NCBI GenBank assembly: GCA_964371655.1 | Contig: CAYJOD010000027.1 | Span: 3,049-67,048, forward strand | DNA length: 64,000 bases | Direction: 5' to 3' | Source of the DNA: CAZGSN01 sp964371655 | GTDB lineage: Bacteria > Desulfobacterota > Binatia > HRBIN30 | Shown here: piece after piece, positions 16,223 to 24,701 of the stretch | Position numbering within the stretch: the first letter of the stretch is position 1 | Layout: each line of letters begins with the position of its first letter | Made by a program: the position numbers and the translations under genes | Notes under the pieces: model-generated | The model's input: only the letters and a program-made list of their open reading frames with translations | Told to the model about the DNA's origin: nothing | Databases searched by the model: none

Positions 16223-17512
16223 ATGAAGCGTGCGGCCGCGATTGTTCTCGGTATCGGGTTGATCTGCGGATTGATCTACCTGTCGTGGCTCAATCCGACG
16301 CCAGTGGAATTCCGGCTGGCCTCGACCTGGGTCATCCAAGGTTACGTCGGTGCCTTGATGGTTGCCGCGTTCACCGCCGGGGCATCCTTCGTATTGGTCT
16401 TCGTCTCGATCGGCGCCGTCCGCCGCGCCATCGTCGGCTGGCGCTCCGAGCGCCGCCGTCGCAAGCATCGACGCATCGACGAATGGGAGCAGCGCGGCGA
16501 GCAGCTCATCTGGCAGGGAGACGTGCCGCGCGGACGGGCGCTATTGCAGAAGGCCTTTCAGCGCCGACCTGAAGACGCGCGCACCGTCCTCGCTCTCGCC
16601 GCGTCGTACCACGACACCGGTGAGCTACACCGAGCCCGCGGAGTGCTCTACGACGCTGCCGGGCAACACCACACCGACCCCGAAGTCCTTTACGCCTTGG
16701 CCGACGTCCACCGAACCACCGGTGAAACCGGACCCTATCTCGAGACCCTTGAACGGCTGCACGCCCTCTTTCCACACGCTCCCCGGGCGATGCGCGCCTT
16801 GAGGGATGCCTATGAGGAAACTGGCCGCTGGCAAGAGGCAATGACGCTGCAGGAGGCGCTCATCGGCGAGGTTCGCGATCCAGAGGGTGCGGCGCGTGAA
16901 CGCCAGCGCCTGCTTGCTCTGCGTTATCAGGTGGCTCTACAGAACAGCGACCCGAAGGCACGCGTACGCGCTTTAGAGACGCTCGCCGACGGGCGCGCAC
17001 CGGCATTGCCTCTCATGGTCAGCGTCGGCGACGCCCTGGTCGCCAGCGGGCAAGTCGACGAGGCTTCGATCCTCTGGGAGCGGGCGCTGCGCAGCAATCC
17101 CCGCTCCGTGCTTGTCGAGCGACTGGCACGCATTGCCACCGAGCCCAAGCATCGGGAGCGCCTGCGCGCCGTTTTGCGCAAGCTGCGCGCCGACCAGGTT
17201 CAGGCCGACGCCCTCCATCTCCTGATCGCGAAGTCGTTCATGGACGACGGCGATATCGAAGCGGCGGCGAAGGAGTTGGAAGCCGTAGCCCCGGTGAGCC
17301 GCACCCCCGCCCTCTGGCATCGCCTGTGGGCGCAAGTGCATCACAAGCGCGGCCAACTGGAGCAAGCGCTGGCGTCGGCATTCAGCATAGGAGACCGAGA
17401 CCAGCATCGTTGCCGAACTTGCAACCATGCCAGCGATGAGTGGGTCGGCTACTGTCCGACCTGCCGCGATTGGGATTCGTATCGCGCCGCCGTAGAGCTT
17501 GGCGTGCGCTAG
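16223..17512 (+). CDS. LapA-LapB-like fusion: membrane anchor, TPR and rubredoxin-like zinc domain
   Basis: 429 residues from the ATG at 16223 (a TTG 12 bases upstream is possible). Residues about 1-75 form two membrane spans in the pattern of LapA/DUF1049 (GLIYLSWLNPTPVEF between them). Residues about 85-395 are tetratricopeptide repeats. The last 30 residues carry CRTC and CPTC, the rubredoxin-like metal knuckle of LapB/YciM. In E. coli LapA and LapB are separate neighbouring proteins; LapB directs FtsH to degrade LpxC and sets lipopolysaccharide levels. Here both appear in one chain. Family call is firm for the LapB part, inferred for the LapA part. Confidence 0.82.
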   Translation: MKRAAAIVLGIGLICGLIYLSWLNPTPVEFRLASTWVIQGYVGALMVAAFTAGASFVLVFVSIGAVRRAIVGWRSERRRRKHRRIDEWEQRGEQLIWQGDVPRGRALLQKAFQRRPEDARTVLALAASYHDTGELHRARGVLYDAAGQHHTDPEVLYALADVHRTTGETGPYLETLERLHALFPHAPRAMRALRDAYEETGRWQEAMTLQEALIGEVRDPEGAARERQRLLALRYQVALQNSDPKARVRALETLADGRAPALPLMVSVGDALVASGQVDEASILWERALRSNPRSVLVERLARIATEPKHRERLRAVLRKLRADQVQADALHLLIAKSFMDDGDIEAAAKELEAVAPVSRTPALWHRLWAQVHHKRGQLEQALASAFSIGDRDQHRCRTCNHASDEWVGYCPTCRDWDSYRAAVELGVR

Positions 17513-17571
17513 GCGGAACACAAGCAACTGGCGGGCTCGACGCCATCGAGAAGGGGCTGCGGCCCGACGAA

Positions 17572-17651
17572 CCCGTAGGGGCACCCCTTGTGGGTGCCCA
17601 ACCTGATCATCCCGCCCCGCCCCGGGCAACCACAAGGGTTGCCCCTACGGG
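17572..17651. repeat. GTAGGGGCA inverted-repeat element
   Basis: CCCGTAGGGGCACCCCTTGT and its inverted copy CAAGGGTTGCCCCTACGGG surround a short GC-rich centre. It sits between convergent lapAB and cysC, so it may also end both transcripts. Confidence 0.75.
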
Positions 17652-17666
17652 CCTGGGCGGAACACC

Positions 17667-18281
17667 TCAACGCGAACCCACGTAGCCGTTGCGCTCCAGG
17701 TATCCGAGGATGGTGTCGACACACTCAGCTTCCGATTGCTTGTGCGTCTGCACGACAATCTCCGCGCTCGTCGGTGCTTCGTAGGGCGCGGAGACACCCG
17801 TGAACTCGCGCATCTCGCCGGCACGCGCCTTCTTGTAGTGGCCCTTTGGATCGCGCCGCTCGCACTCGTCGAGGGTGCAATCGACGAACACCTCGAGGAA
17901 CTCACCCGGCTTCACCAGGGCTCGGGCCTGATCGCGATCCTTGCGGTAGGGCGAGATGAACGCGGTGACATTAATGACACCGGCCGCGGTGAACAGCTTG
18001 GCCACCTCACCGATGCGGCGGATGTTCTCGTTACGGTCCTCCGGCGAGAAGCCGAGATCCTTGTTCAAGCCGTGGCGGATGTTGTCCCCGTCCAAGACGA
18101 AAGCATGGACGCCACGTTCCCACAGCGCCTTCTCGAGAGCCACGGCCAGCGTCGACTTCCCCGATGCCGGCAGACCGGTCATCCAGATCGTGCACGCCTT
18201 GTGTTTGGTGATCGCCTCGCGATCTTCTTTGGTGACGACACCGTGGTGCCAGACGATATTTTTGGATTTCGTATCCGACAT
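17667..18281 (-). CDS. cysC: adenylylsulfate kinase CysC
   Basis: Phosphorylates adenosine 5'-phosphosulfate (APS) to PAPS. 204 residues with P-loop GLPASGKST at 36-44, LDGDNIRHGLNKDLGFS, NIRRIGEVAKLF, and FISPYRKDRDQAR. No ATP sulfurylase gene is adjacent; cysH lies 3.3 kb away on the same strand but is not in the same transcript. Because the window's CysH has the iron-sulfur APS-reductase signature, CysC may serve sulfonation rather than assimilation. Confidence 0.94.
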   Translation of the reverse strand: MSDTKSKNIVWHHGVVTKEDREAITKHKACTIWMTGLPASGKSTLAVALEKALWERGVHAFVLDGDNIRHGLNKDLGFSPEDRNENIRRIGEVAKLFTAAGVINVTAFISPYRKDRDQARALVKPGEFLEVFVDCTLDECERRDPKGHYKKARAGEMREFTGVSAPYEAPTSAEIVVQTHKQSEAECVDTILGYLERNGYVGSR

Positions 18282-18354
18282 TGTGCTGCAACCTTTCCGA
18301 GAACAGTGGGCGTTGTCTTACTGGACTAGTTCCGTCGACACAAGGCAGGAATGT

Positions 18355-18443
18355 GGAGTGCGGCGGCTCGCCGCCGCTTTCGCGCGTTACCCGCCGCCGA
18401 TTGCACCCTTCGCCGACAAAGCGGGAGCAAGCTCCCGCACTCC
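18355..18443. repeat. GGAGTGCGG inverted-repeat element
   Basis: GGAGTGCGGCGGCTCGCCGC and the inverted end GCTCCCGCACTCC flank a 38-base centre; each arm is itself a small palindrome. It occupies the divergent promoter region between cysC and pepF. Confidence 0.7.
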
Positions 18444-18495
18444 AGGAGCTTCGGACTTGTTCGTCTTCGACGCCCGCCGCTAAGCTGCCCGGCCT

Positions 18496-20298
18496 ATGGA
18501 CATGAAGGAAATCGCCAAAGGCATCGCCTGGAATCTTGCCGATCTCTACGACGGTCCGGCCGACCCTCGGATCGCCGCGGACCTCGATGCCGCACGACAA
18601 CGTGCCCGCAGCTTTGCCGAGCGCTATCGCGGCCACATCAACAACGTCGACCTCTCCGCCAGCACTCTGGTGCAGGCTCTGACTGAATTGGAGCAGATGA
18701 TCGAGGTCGTCGGCAAAGCCGGTGCCTATGCAGGCTTGCTGCATGCCGCCGATTCGTCGCCGGCGGCCCACGGCGCTCTGCTGGCGATGACCCAAGACAA
18801 GGCCTCCCTGATCCGCCAGGAGCTGATCTTCTTCGATCTCGAGTGGCTCGCCGTCGCCGACGACGTCGCCGCCAAGCTGCTCAACGACCCGGCCTGCGCC
18901 CACTATCGGCACTACTTGGAGAGCTCACGCCGCTATCGACCACACGTCCTCTCCGAGCCCGAAGAGAAGATTCTGGAAGACAAGTCCAATACCGGCGCGC
19001 GCGCCTTCTCGCGTCTGTTCGACGAGATCTTGTCGGCGCTGACCTTCAAGCTCGAAGTCGACGGGAACGTCCAGGAGCTCAACGAAAGCAGCGTGCTCGC
19101 CCTGCTCTATGACAGCCGTCGTGATGTTCGTCGTACCGCGGCGGAGGCTCTGACCTCGGGACTGCGCGCCAACGAGATCCTACTGGGCTTCATCTTCAAC
19201 ACCCTCACCCAGGACCATGCATCCGACGACACTCTGCGTCGCTACCGCGACCCGATGCAGAGCCGCCATCTCGCCAACGAGATCAGCCACGAAACCGTGC
19301 AGGCGCTGATGACCGCCGCCGAAGCGCGCCACGACGTGGTGCAGCGCTATTACCGCCTGAAGCGACGGATTCTCGGACTGGACGAGCTCTTCGACTACGA
19401 CCGCTACGCGCCGCTCGCCGAGGACAGCTCCGTGGTTTCCTGGAATGAGTGTCGCGATACGGTCCTCCACGCGTACCGTGCGTTCTCGCCGCGCATGGCG
19501 GAGATCGCGACCATCTTTTTCGAAAAGAGCTGGATCGACGCCGAGATTCGCCCCGGCAAGCAGGGTGGTGCCTTCAGCTCCTCCACCGTTCCGAGCGCCC
19601 ACCCCTACGTTCTGGTGAACTACATGGGGAGGATCCACGATGTCATGACCGTGGCACACGAGCTCGGACACGGCGTGCACCAGTACTTGTCACGACAGCA
19701 AGGTTATCTGCAGGCCGACACACCGCTGACCACGGCAGAGACCGCCAGTATCTTCGGCGAGATGCTGGTGTTCGACGACCTACTGCGCAAGGTCGACAAC
19801 CCGCAGCAGCGACTAACACTCCTGTGTCATCGCATCGAAGACACCATCGGCACGGTGTTCCGTCAAATCGCTCTAACCCGCTTCGAGGAAAAGGTGCACC
19901 ACGCACGCCGCGACCAGGGCGAGCTGTCGCGCCCGCGTATCTGCGAGCTTTGGGAGGAGACCAATCGCAACCTGTACGGCGACTCGGTGACGTTGAGCGA
20001 AGGCTATCGCTGGTGGTGGGCCTACATTCCGCACTTCATCCACACCCCCTTCTACTGCTACGCCTACGGCTTCGGAGAGCTGCTGGTGATGGCGCTCTAC
20101 CAGATGTACCAGCAGGAAGGTCGGCCCTTCGTCGATCGCTACCTGACGTTGCTGGAAGCAGGAGGGTCGGGAGCACCGGCGGCGCTTCTCACACGCGTCG
20201 GGGTCGACATCGAGGATCCTGGTTTCTGGCAGCTCGGCTTGCAGCCCTTCGCGAAGATGGTCGCGGAAGTGGAGCAGCTCGTCGCGGCCAGCTGCTGA
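18496..20298 (+). CDS. pepF: M3-family oligoendopeptidase F
   Basis: A cytoplasmic zinc metallopeptidase of 600 residues that degrades 7-17-residue oligopeptides. The zinc site HELGH is at 388-392, with the third ligand in AETASIFGEML about 28 residues on. The all-helical N-terminal half and the TPFYCYAYGFGELL segment near the end match PepF/M3B. Length is typical. It is transcribed alone; a dispersed repeat follows. Confidence 0.93.
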   Translation: MDMKEIAKGIAWNLADLYDGPADPRIAADLDAARQRARSFAERYRGHINNVDLSASTLVQALTELEQMIEVVGKAGAYAGLLHAADSSPAAHGALLAMTQDKASLIRQELIFFDLEWLAVADDVAAKLLNDPACAHYRHYLESSRRYRPHVLSEPEEKILEDKSNTGARAFSRLFDEILSALTFKLEVDGNVQELNESSVLALLYDSRRDVRRTAAEALTSGLRANEILLGFIFNTLTQDHASDDTLRRYRDPMQSRHLANEISHETVQALMTAAEARHDVVQRYYRLKRRILGLDELFDYDRYAPLAEDSSVVSWNECRDTVLHAYRAFSPRMAEIATIFFEKSWIDAEIRPGKQGGAFSSSTVPSAHPYVLVNYMGRIHDVMTVAHELGHGVHQYLSRQQGYLQADTPLTTAETASIFGEMLVFDDLLRKVDNPQQRLTLLCHRIEDTIGTVFRQIALTRFEEKVHHARRDQGELSRPRICELWEETNRNLYGDSVTLSEGYRWWWAYIPHFIHTPFYCYAYGFGELLVMALYQMYQQEGRPFVDRYLTLLEAGGSGAPAALLTRVGVDIEDPGFWQLGLQPFAKMVAEVEQLVAASC

Positions 20299-20327
20299 GC
20301 GCCAGCCAAGATTTCTCAGCAGAGAAC

Positions 20328-20516
20328 TTCACCACGGAGACACGGAGGCACGGAGAAAACAGGACAGATGATTCAGGGGCTATTCCAATCTCAATCAGAG
20401 CGCAGGATGGAGCATCGAACCGACAGGGCATCACGGAACGATCTCCGTCTGCTGGGCCGAAATCGCCTTGGCTTTTCTCATCCACTCCGTGTCTCCATGC
20501 CTCCGTGGTGAGAACT
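20328..20516. repeat. dispersed inverted-repeat element, ACGGAGAC ends, copy 2
   Basis: Same element as 14924-15095. Ends TTCACCACGGAGACACGGAG and CCATGCCTCCGTGGTGAGAA; homologous interior. It ends about 25 bases before the next start codon, so the downstream gene may be transcribed through it. Confidence 0.8.
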
Positions 20517-20539
20517 GTAAGCGAGGCAAGGAGCACGAC

Positions 20540-20866
20540 ATGCACATCACCATGGTCAAGAAGAAGATGAAGGACGGCTCCGACTGCCGCAAATGCGCGG
20601 AAATCACCGAGCACCTCAAGGCGCGTGGGTTGTGGGATCGCGTCGATGAAGTGGTGTGGGCGACCGAGGATGATCCAACCAGCCCGGGCGTGGTGTTGGG
20701 CGACCGCCTCGGAGTCGAGCGCGCGCCGTTCTTCGTTGTGCGCGATGAGAAAGGCGAGACCGTATACACCAGTGTGCTGCAGCTCGTGCGCGAGCGCTTC
20801 GGCCAAACCGTGACCACGCTCGATCAAGCCAGGGACGTCGACCCGGACGATATCGGCGGGATCTAA
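20540..20866 (+). CDS. small thioredoxin/glutaredoxin-like protein with CRKC motif
   Basis: 108 residues from the ATG at 20540, preceded by an AAGGAG site. It opens with a beta strand (MHITMVKKKM), then DCRKCAEITEHL, a CxxC at the start of a helix, and later RAPFFVVRDEKG, which resembles the cis-proline strand of thioredoxin folds. This suggests a dithiol redox or metal-binding role. No defined family is recognised. It stands between oligopeptidase F and a cupin, with no obvious partner. Confidence 0.65.
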   Translation: MHITMVKKKMKDGSDCRKCAEITEHLKARGLWDRVDEVVWATEDDPTSPGVVLGDRLGVERAPFFVVRDEKGETVYTSVLQLVRERFGQTVTTLDQARDVDPDDIGGI

Positions 20867-20996
20867 CGCGGGCGGTGCTGGAGGTTGAAAGAAGTCGCGG
20901 CGCGCTGCACGCCAGGAAGCGCTCGAAAAGTAGGCTTGACTCCTCGGTCGTGATCCGATGAGCTACCGTACAACGACGCTCAACAGGAGATCACCG

Positions 20997-21443
20997 ATGC
21001 CCGTACCCTTTATCGTCATGCCCGGCCAGGCGCCGCGGCCGCTCCTTATCGTCGGCGAAAAGGTCACGGTGCTCGCCTCGGGCGCGCAGACCGGCGGCTA
21101 TGAGATTTTCCTGCAGATCGGGGCCGAAGGCAGCGGCCCGCCGCCACACAGCCACCCGTGGGATGAATCCTTCTATGTCATCAAGGGCGAGATCGCGTTC
21201 GGCATCGACACCAGCGAGAAGATTGCAGTGCCGGGCACGCTGGTGCATTTGCCTGCCGGGACAACGCACTGGTTCCGGTTCGGCAAAGGGGGTGGCGAGA
21301 TGATATCCATGACGTCCCGCGAAGGCGCCTCGCGCCTGTTCGCAGACCTTGATCGCGAGATTTCGCCGGAACAGCCGGACCTCGGGAAACTCGTCGAAAT
21401 CGGCCGGCGGCACGGAGTGGCAGTCGTCCCGCCGCCGAGTTGA
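20997..21443 (+). CDS. cupin-domain protein
   Basis: 148 residues from the ATG at 20997, which has AGGAG eight bases upstream; the longer frame starting at 20958 is less likely. One beta-barrel cupin: motif 1 GPPPHSHPWDESFYVIKGEI with two histidines and a glutamate, motif 2 VHLPAGTTHWFRF with the third histidine. A metal-binding site is therefore intact. Substrate unknown; single-domain cupins range from dioxygenases to binding proteins. A strong hairpin terminator follows. Confidence 0.8.
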   Translation: MPVPFIVMPGQAPRPLLIVGEKVTVLASGAQTGGYEIFLQIGAEGSGPPPHSHPWDESFYVIKGEIAFGIDTSEKIAVPGTLVHLPAGTTHWFRFGKGGGEMISMTSREGASRLFADLDREISPEQPDLGKLVEIGRRHGVAVVPPPS

Positions 21444-21511
21444 TTCCGCGCCGTCACGATAGCCACCAGTATGCAGCCCTTTGCGTGGCGAGGTTGCACG
21501 CATACCAAATA

Positions 21512-21547
21512 GAAACGGGGGCACCGCTGCAGCGGCACCCCCGTTTC
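21512..21547. terminator. bidirectional hairpin terminator between cupin gene and cysH
   Basis: GAAACGGGGG and CCCCCGTTTC form a 10-bp stem extended by CCGCTG/CAGCGG. It lies between two convergent genes and fits an intrinsic terminator for both. Confidence 0.7.
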
Positions 21548-21572
21548 CATTCGAACGTTTCGCGAACTGCTC

Positions 21573-22301
21573 TTACTTGACGTTACCGGCGTGCAGGCCG
21601 CACTCCTTCATGGTTGCTTCTTCCCACCACCAGCGCCCGGCGCGCTCGTGCTCGCCCGGGTTGACCGGACGCGTGCACGGCTCGCAACCGATGGAGACAA
21701 AGCCGCGATCGTGCAGGGCGTTGTAGGGTACGTCATTCTCGCGGATGTACTCCCACACCTGCTTCGAGGTCCAGTTGGCGATGGGATTGAACTTGATGAG
21801 CTGATGGTCGGCAGAACCGAAGGTCGGATCGAGCTGCACCACCGGAACCTCGGCGCGCGTGCCTGGGCTCTGGTCCTTGCGCTGTCCGGTGATCCACGCC
21901 TTGAGCGGCTTCAAGGCGCGCACCAGCGGCTCCACCTTGCGAATGTTGCAGCACTCTTTGTGGCCGTCCTTCAGGAAGGAGAACAAACCCTTCTCGCGCA
22001 CCAGCTTCTGGACCGCCTCTGGGTACGGGAAGAAGGTGTCGATGGGCACACCGTAGTGGGCGCGCACCTTCTCGAGGAATTGATACGTCTCCGGGTGCAA
22101 GCGCCCGGTGTCTAGCGAGAACACCTGGAAGTTGCCGCCGACCTTCTTGGCCATGTCGACGAGAACGACGTCTTCGGCGCCGCTGAACGACACGGCGATA
22201 CCACCATCATACTCTTTCAAGGCAAGCGCGATGATGTCGCGCGGATCCTTGTTCGCATACTCCGCAGCGACGGCCGCGAGACTCTTCACATCGAGTGCCA
22301 T
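21573..22301 (-). CDS. cysH: adenylyl-sulfate reductase, CysH family with [4Fe-4S] motif
   Basis: Reduces activated sulfate to sulfite. 242 residues: the PP-loop SFSGAEDVVLVDM, FSLDTGRLHPETYQFL, then KECCNIRKVEPL and IGCEPCTRPV, the CC and CxxC pairs that bind a 4Fe-4S cluster and mark APS-specific (not PAPS-specific) reductases. The redox-active tail KECGLH is present. It is transcribed alone. With this type the PAPS step made by CysC is not needed for assimilation. Confidence 0.93.
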   Translation of the reverse strand: MALDVKSLAAVAAEYANKDPRDIIALALKEYDGGIAVSFSGAEDVVLVDMAKKVGGNFQVFSLDTGRLHPETYQFLEKVRAHYGVPIDTFFPYPEAVQKLVREKGLFSFLKDGHKECCNIRKVEPLVRALKPLKAWITGQRKDQSPGTRAEVPVVQLDPTFGSADHQLIKFNPIANWTSKQVWEYIRENDVPYNALHDRGFVSIGCEPCTRPVNPGEHERAGRWWWEEATMKECGLHAGNVK

Positions 22302-22499
22302 AATTCCCTCTCAGATTCGTTTTTTCTCGGCAGGTCCGCCAGGAGCTACCGGCAAGAGCAGGTCTTGTACAAATGGCGATCCATCGGTGCAAGCCCTCTT
22401 CGGCGCTGTGCCGGTTGGGATGCGCGACGAAACGTCGTCGGAGTCTGCGCCTACAGCCCGCGTTCGCAGGCTCTCCCTAAGTGTAGGTGCAGGACGGCT

Positions 22500-22619
22500 T
22501 TTGCACATAGATCCTTGCCCGTGGCCTTGCCGTTGCCCGTGCCCTTCCAGAGACTGGGCTGGATTCGGGCAAGGGCATGGGCAAGGGCCCGGGCAAGAAG
22601 GACCGGGTCTATGTGCAAA
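22500..22619. repeat. inverted-repeat element with TTTGCACATAGA ends
   Basis: A perfect 12-bp terminal inverted repeat (TTTGCACATAGA and TCTATGTGCAAA) encloses two arms built of TTGCCCG/CGGGCAA units. The 120-base unit could fold into one long hairpin. It sits between cysH and the lipoprotein gene, where it ends about 10 bases from the lipoprotein stop. Confidence 0.8.
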
Positions 22620-22629
22620 GCAACGGCGC

Positions 22630-23385
22630 CTACTTGGCGGCGGAAAACTCGAGCTGCACCTTCTCCGAGCCGCGCGGCGGCAGCGACACTTTCTTCTCGC
22701 GGGTGCCGAGCTTCTCGTGCCACGCGGCGACGATATAGTCCCCGGGTGGAAGGTTCGAGAGCCTCACGGTGCCATCCGTGGAGGTCACACCGGAGTATGG
22801 ATTTGGAAGGATGGCGACATAGCCACTCATCCATGGGTGAACGTCGCAACCGATCGGCACGGCGATCTCAGGTTTATTGAAGGAAAGGTCGCGGGTCGCA
22901 CCCGGGCGACTCATGATGAAGTTCCAGGCGTCGAGCACCTTTGGTCGCCCATGTACGTTGTGCGCTTCGGGATCGCTGTTTCTGAACCGAACCGTCTGCC
23001 CAACCATCGCCGCCGCCACTCGCGGCTCGTACATGCATCCCTTCTGGTCGATCGTGACCGGCTCACTGGGAGTGCTGAACACCCACTTCTCCAGACCCGA
23101 CTTGATCCACACGACGGCATTCCCGACCTTGCCGTCTTTCACCAGCAGCGGCTGATCCAAAACCGGCTCTGGGTGCGCCGCCGCACACTGCGGCACAGCG
23201 CTCATATCGACGGCTCTTGGCACCGGCACAGCGCCGTCGTAGGAAACCTGGACCGCGATCGATCCCGCAGTGGTTGCATCCACCGGCGTGCCGACAACGG
23301 CGCTACCGGACGTCGGACCGGATCCGGAGCAGCCGACGACGGCAGCGAGCAGTACGAGACAACCGATGGCAGATACAAACCGCAT
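22630..23385 (-). CDS. lipoprotein with cupredoxin-like domain
   Basis: 251 residues from the ATG at 23383-23385, preceded by GGGAGG. A signal sequence ends in the lipobox VVGC, so it is probably lipidated. The middle domain resembles a cupredoxin: VRFRNSDPEAHNVHG supplies a histidine and IGCDVHPWMSGYV supplies the cysteine, histidine and methionine ligands of a type 1 copper site. The C-terminus (LSNLPPGDYIVAAWHEKLG) is a carboxypeptidase-regulatory-like beta sandwich. Such proteins are electron carriers or copper-binding surface proteins in respiratory chains; the partner is not visible here. Confidence 0.75.
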   Translation of the reverse strand: MRFVSAIGCLVLLAAVVGCSGSGPTSGSAVVGTPVDATTAGSIAVQVSYDGAVPVPRAVDMSAVPQCAAAHPEPVLDQPLLVKDGKVGNAVVWIKSGLEKWVFSTPSEPVTIDQKGCMYEPRVAAAMVGQTVRFRNSDPEAHNVHGRPKVLDAWNFIMSRPGATRDLSFNKPEIAVPIGCDVHPWMSGYVAILPNPYSGVTSTDGTVRLSNLPPGDYIVAAWHEKLGTREKKVSLPPRGSEKVQLEFSAAK

Positions 23386-23449
23386 AGACCCTCCCAAGCG
23401 ACGTCAGACGCGTCTCCCTTCAGAGACTGTCGATAAACTCAAAACCGTG

Positions 23450-23565
23450 CTTCGAGACGGCCCCAAAAAAGGGGCCTCCTCAGCACGAACGGACAAATGC
23501 TCAATCATATCACGCCAGGCTCCGTTCGCCCTGAGGAGCCGCCCTCTCCTGGCGGCGTCTCGAAG
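23450..23565. repeat. CTTCGAGACG inverted-repeat element with internal terminator
   Basis: CTTCGAGACG and CGTCTCGAAG form the ends; inside, CTCCTCAGCACGAACGGA pairs with TCCGTTCGCCCTGAGGAG. The left half also contains GGCCCC-AAAAAA-GGGGCC (23459-23476), a compact hairpin. The whole lies downstream of fur, between it and the lipoprotein gene. Confidence 0.7.
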
Positions 23566-23595
23566 AACAAGTTCGCGAGAAAATCGCCTCTCCCT

Positions 23596-24027
23596 TCACT
23601 CGCGGTGTGACGGCCCGCGCCGGGGTTGCCGTTGCACCTTCTTCGGCGCCGCCCGTCGCCCGCACTGGGGGCAGGAACCGAAAACCGTCAACGAATGCGA
23701 ACGCACCTGATAGCCCGCGGCTCGTAAAGCTGCGAACTGTACTCCCTCCGTGGAGACGAGGTCGGCCACCTGCCCGCAGCACTCGCACAGGAAATGATCG
23801 TGATGCTCGATCATCCCGTCGTAGCGCACCACGTGATTCGGCAAGCTGACGCGGCGAACGCGCGCCTGCGCCACGAGCTTATGGAGATTTCTGTAAACCG
23901 TACCGAGACTGACGCCGGGTACGTCGGGCTGAACGCGCCGGAAGACATCCTCGGCGGTCGGATGATCGCGGGCGCGACGGACGACATCGAGCACCGCCGC
24001 AAGCTGTCGTGTCTCGCGCTCTTTCAT
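23596..24027 (-). CDS. Fur/PerR-family metalloregulator
   Basis: 143 residues. The N-terminal winged helix (TAEDVFRRVQPDVPGVSLGT then VYRNLHKL) binds DNA. The dimerisation half has HHDHFLCECCGQVADL and CPQCG, the two CxxC pairs of the structural zinc site. The N-terminus is short for Fur, which is common in PerR-like proteins. Its ATG directly follows the DUF3501 stop, and with rubrerythrin upstream this looks like a peroxide- or iron-responsive operon that regulates itself. Confidence 0.88.
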   Translation of the reverse strand: MKERETRQLAAVLDVVRRARDHPTAEDVFRRVQPDVPGVSLGTVYRNLHKLVAQARVRRVSLPNHVVRYDGMIEHHDHFLCECCGQVADLVSTEGVQFAALRAAGYQVRSHSLTVFGSCPQCGRRAAPKKVQRQPRRGPSHRE

Positions 24028-24612
24028 TCATTCCGCCGCGAGATCCGCTGCTAGCGATTCGCGCGTCGCCGGCGGCAAGACCGCGGCATGTCGGTAGTTC
24101 GGATGCTCAATCACCAGCTGCACGGGCGCAGCTGCCGCGCTCCACGCCTGCCGCGCGCGCTCGTCCAACTTGAAGCGTACGTACTGGACCGCGCTGAGCT
24201 TCTCATCCGTGCTACGCCCGGGCTCGAATTGCGCTGGAATCGAGATGTCGTCGCCGAGCTGCAAACGCACGCACTCGTCGATACCGATCAGCCGTACCAA
24301 TTCGTCGTGAGGGTTGGCGCTCTCGGTGATCTCGATGAACATCGTTGCGCTGAGCTCGTTGCGATCCGGAATCAACGCGTTGTAGACGTCCAACTCCTCG
24401 CGCACCTTGTCGAGATCGACGATATGCTCGACGCGTACCATCTCCTGGACCTGAAACAACATCGTGTCGCGGTTCTCGAACACGAAGGTGACACGGTCAC
24501 CGACGCCGACGCGGCGATGCTTCTTCAGTTCGATGATACGTGAGCGCATCGCGGCCCGGGACTGCTCGTAGCGTTCGGGCCCTTGGATCTCGTCGAGATT
24601 GAGCTTTTTCAT
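24028..24612 (-). CDS. DUF3501 family protein
   Basis: 194 residues matching DUF3501: KKLNLDEIQGPERYEQSRAA at the start, then RRVGVGDRVTFVFENRDTM, and EELDVYNALIPDRNELSATM in the middle. The biochemical role is unknown, but these genes commonly accompany rubrerythrin and iron-sulfur oxidoreductase genes, as here with rubrerythrin upstream and a Fur regulator downstream. No membrane segments. Confidence 0.85.
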   Translation of the reverse strand: MKKLNLDEIQGPERYEQSRAAMRSRIIELKKHRRVGVGDRVTFVFENRDTMLFQVQEMVRVEHIVDLDKVREELDVYNALIPDRNELSATMFIEITESANPHDELVRLIGIDECVRLQLGDDISIPAQFEPGRSTDEKLSAVQYVRFKLDERARQAWSAAAAPVQLVIEHPNYRHAAVLPPATRESLAADLAAE

Positions 24613-24641
24613 GAAGGCCGGGCTCTGCCCTGCGACGCAAT

Positions 24642-24674
24642 CGCTGTGGGGACGAACTCGCCATCCCCACAGCG
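24642..24674 (-). terminator. hairpin between rubrerythrin and DUF3501 genes
   Basis: CGCTGTGGGG and CCCCACAGCG form a perfect 10-bp stem with a 13-base loop, 30 bases after the rubrerythrin stop. No T-run follows, so it may attenuate or stabilise the upstream message rather than end it. Confidence 0.5.
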
Positions 24675-24701
24675 GCGCCGGGCTTAGACTGCGTAGAGGA
24701 C

